Assembly: GCA_938036665.1 (NCBI GenBank)
Contig: CALHWR010000020.1
Span: forward strand, 1-15,399
Direction: 5' to 3'
DNA from: an uncultured Collinsella sp.
GTDB lineage: Bacteria > Actinomycetota > Coriobacteriia > Coriobacteriales > Coriobacteriaceae
Length of the DNA: 15,399 nucleotides
Below are positions 15,073-15,399 of the stretch, in pieces. Numbering within the stretch: position 1 is the stretch's first letter; the number at the start of each line of letters is the position of its first letter. The notes under the pieces are model-generated. The model saw nothing but the letters and a program-made list of their open reading frames with translations. It searched no databases and was not told where the DNA came from. The position numbers and the translations under genes were made by a program.

Positions 15073-15399
15073 TTACTCGTGAACGATCTCGACATGAACG
15101 ATCTCGTCGCCGGCACGCAGCTGCGAAATCACATCGAGACCCTCGACCGTGGTACCAAAGACGGTGTAACCGGAATCGAGGTTATGCTGGGCACCCAGGC
15201 AGAAGTAGAACTGCGAACCCGCGGAATCGGGGTCCATGGAGCGCGCCATGGCAAGGGCGCCATCGACATGGCTGTTGCGCGGATTGGTGGCGAACTCGCC
15301 CTTGATGCAGTAGCCGGGGCCACCGGTACCGGGCATGCCGTCGGGGCCCTCAAGACCGGCGGCGACGTCGGCGCCGGACATGTCGCGGGTATTGGGGTC
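15073..15399 (-). CDS. Cyclophilin-type peptidyl-prolyl cis-trans isomerase (C-terminal part)
   Basis: The frame is open to the right edge without a start, so only the last 108 codons are seen. The part present has the cyclophilin core: GGPGYCIKGEF, ALAMARSMDPDSAGSQFYFCLG and YTVFGTTVEGLDVI. SQFYF lies on the substrate face, and the strand FGTTVEGLDVI is standard. The loop before GGPGY is long (MSGADVAAGLEGPDG), as in several actinobacterial members. The N-terminal FHR segment and any signal peptide lie outside the window, so location in the cell cannot be told. The last codons give VEIVHE and the gene ends 11 bases before the TPR gene, suggesting one transcript. Confidence 0.92.
   Translation of the reverse strand, partial: DPNTRDMSGADVAAGLEGPDGMPGTGGPGYCIKGEFATNPRNSHVDGALAMARSMDPDSAGSQFYFCLGAQHNLDSGYTVFGTTVEGLDVISQLRAGDEIVHVEIVHE

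Noticed and set aside
13721..15082. Long plus-strand open frame (about 450 codons) opposite the TPR gene
   Set aside because: It mirrors the TPR gene codon by codon, has no plausible domain and no good ribosome site. The minus-strand protein has clear TPRs and a membrane span.

Overview
The window is GC-rich and gene-dense. Every convincing gene reads on the minus strand, so transcription runs from high to low coordinates. The order is a classic cell-elongation, ribosome and Obg neighbourhood: cyclophilin, TPR membrane protein, mreB, mreC, mreD, mrdA (PBP2), rodA, a DUF697/YcjF-like protein, a TIGR03960 radical SAM protein, a TIGR03936 (DUF2344) protein, rplU, rpmA, obg, nadD, yqeK, rsfS. The GC-rich codon use, an L27 without the Firmicutes-type cleavable leader, the actinobacterial look of the proteins and this order suggest a member of Coriobacteriia, most likely a Collinsella-like gut actinobacterium. 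That assignment is inference from recall, not from a search.

From 15399 down to about 13757 lie the C-terminal part of a cyclophilin-type peptidyl-prolyl isomerase and a protein with about six TPRs, one membrane segment and a small outer domain. A 115-base gap at 13642-13756 holds a strong hairpin and a possible -10 element, and then the elongasome run begins: mreB-mreC-mreD-mrdA-rodA. MreB gives the cytoplasmic filament, MreC and MreD the membrane scaffold, PBP2 the transpeptidase and RodA the glycosyltransferase of lateral-wall synthesis. Genes here are separated by only about 5-25 bases. After rodA come the DUF697-like protein and the two radical-SAM-associated genes, which overlap by 4 bases.

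A well-formed sigma70-type promoter (4011-4039) whose -35 hexamer contains the stop codon of the TIGR03936 gene drives rplU-rpmA. An intrinsic terminator (3235-3277) follows rpmA and is placed directly against the Shine-Dalgarno of obg. The obg-nadD-yqeK-rsfS run covers ribosome assembly GTPase, NAD synthesis, an HD-domain nucleotide hydrolase and a ribosome silencing factor.

The points most worth a second look are these. The gene at the left edge begins as RsfS but changes in frame, around 140-145, into what looks like the mature N-terminus of an amino-acid ABC transporter binding protein; this is either a chimeric assembly or a real rearrangement. A perfect 12-bp inverted repeat followed by a short T run lies inside the first 25 codons of mreC. 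PBP2 has an extra N-terminal membrane segment. The DUF697 protein looks like a GTPase that has lost its nucleotide-binding motifs. Six of the fifteen genes with visible starts appear to start with TTG. I see no mobile element, CRISPR array, tRNA or rRNA, and no stretch over 300 bases without a gene.
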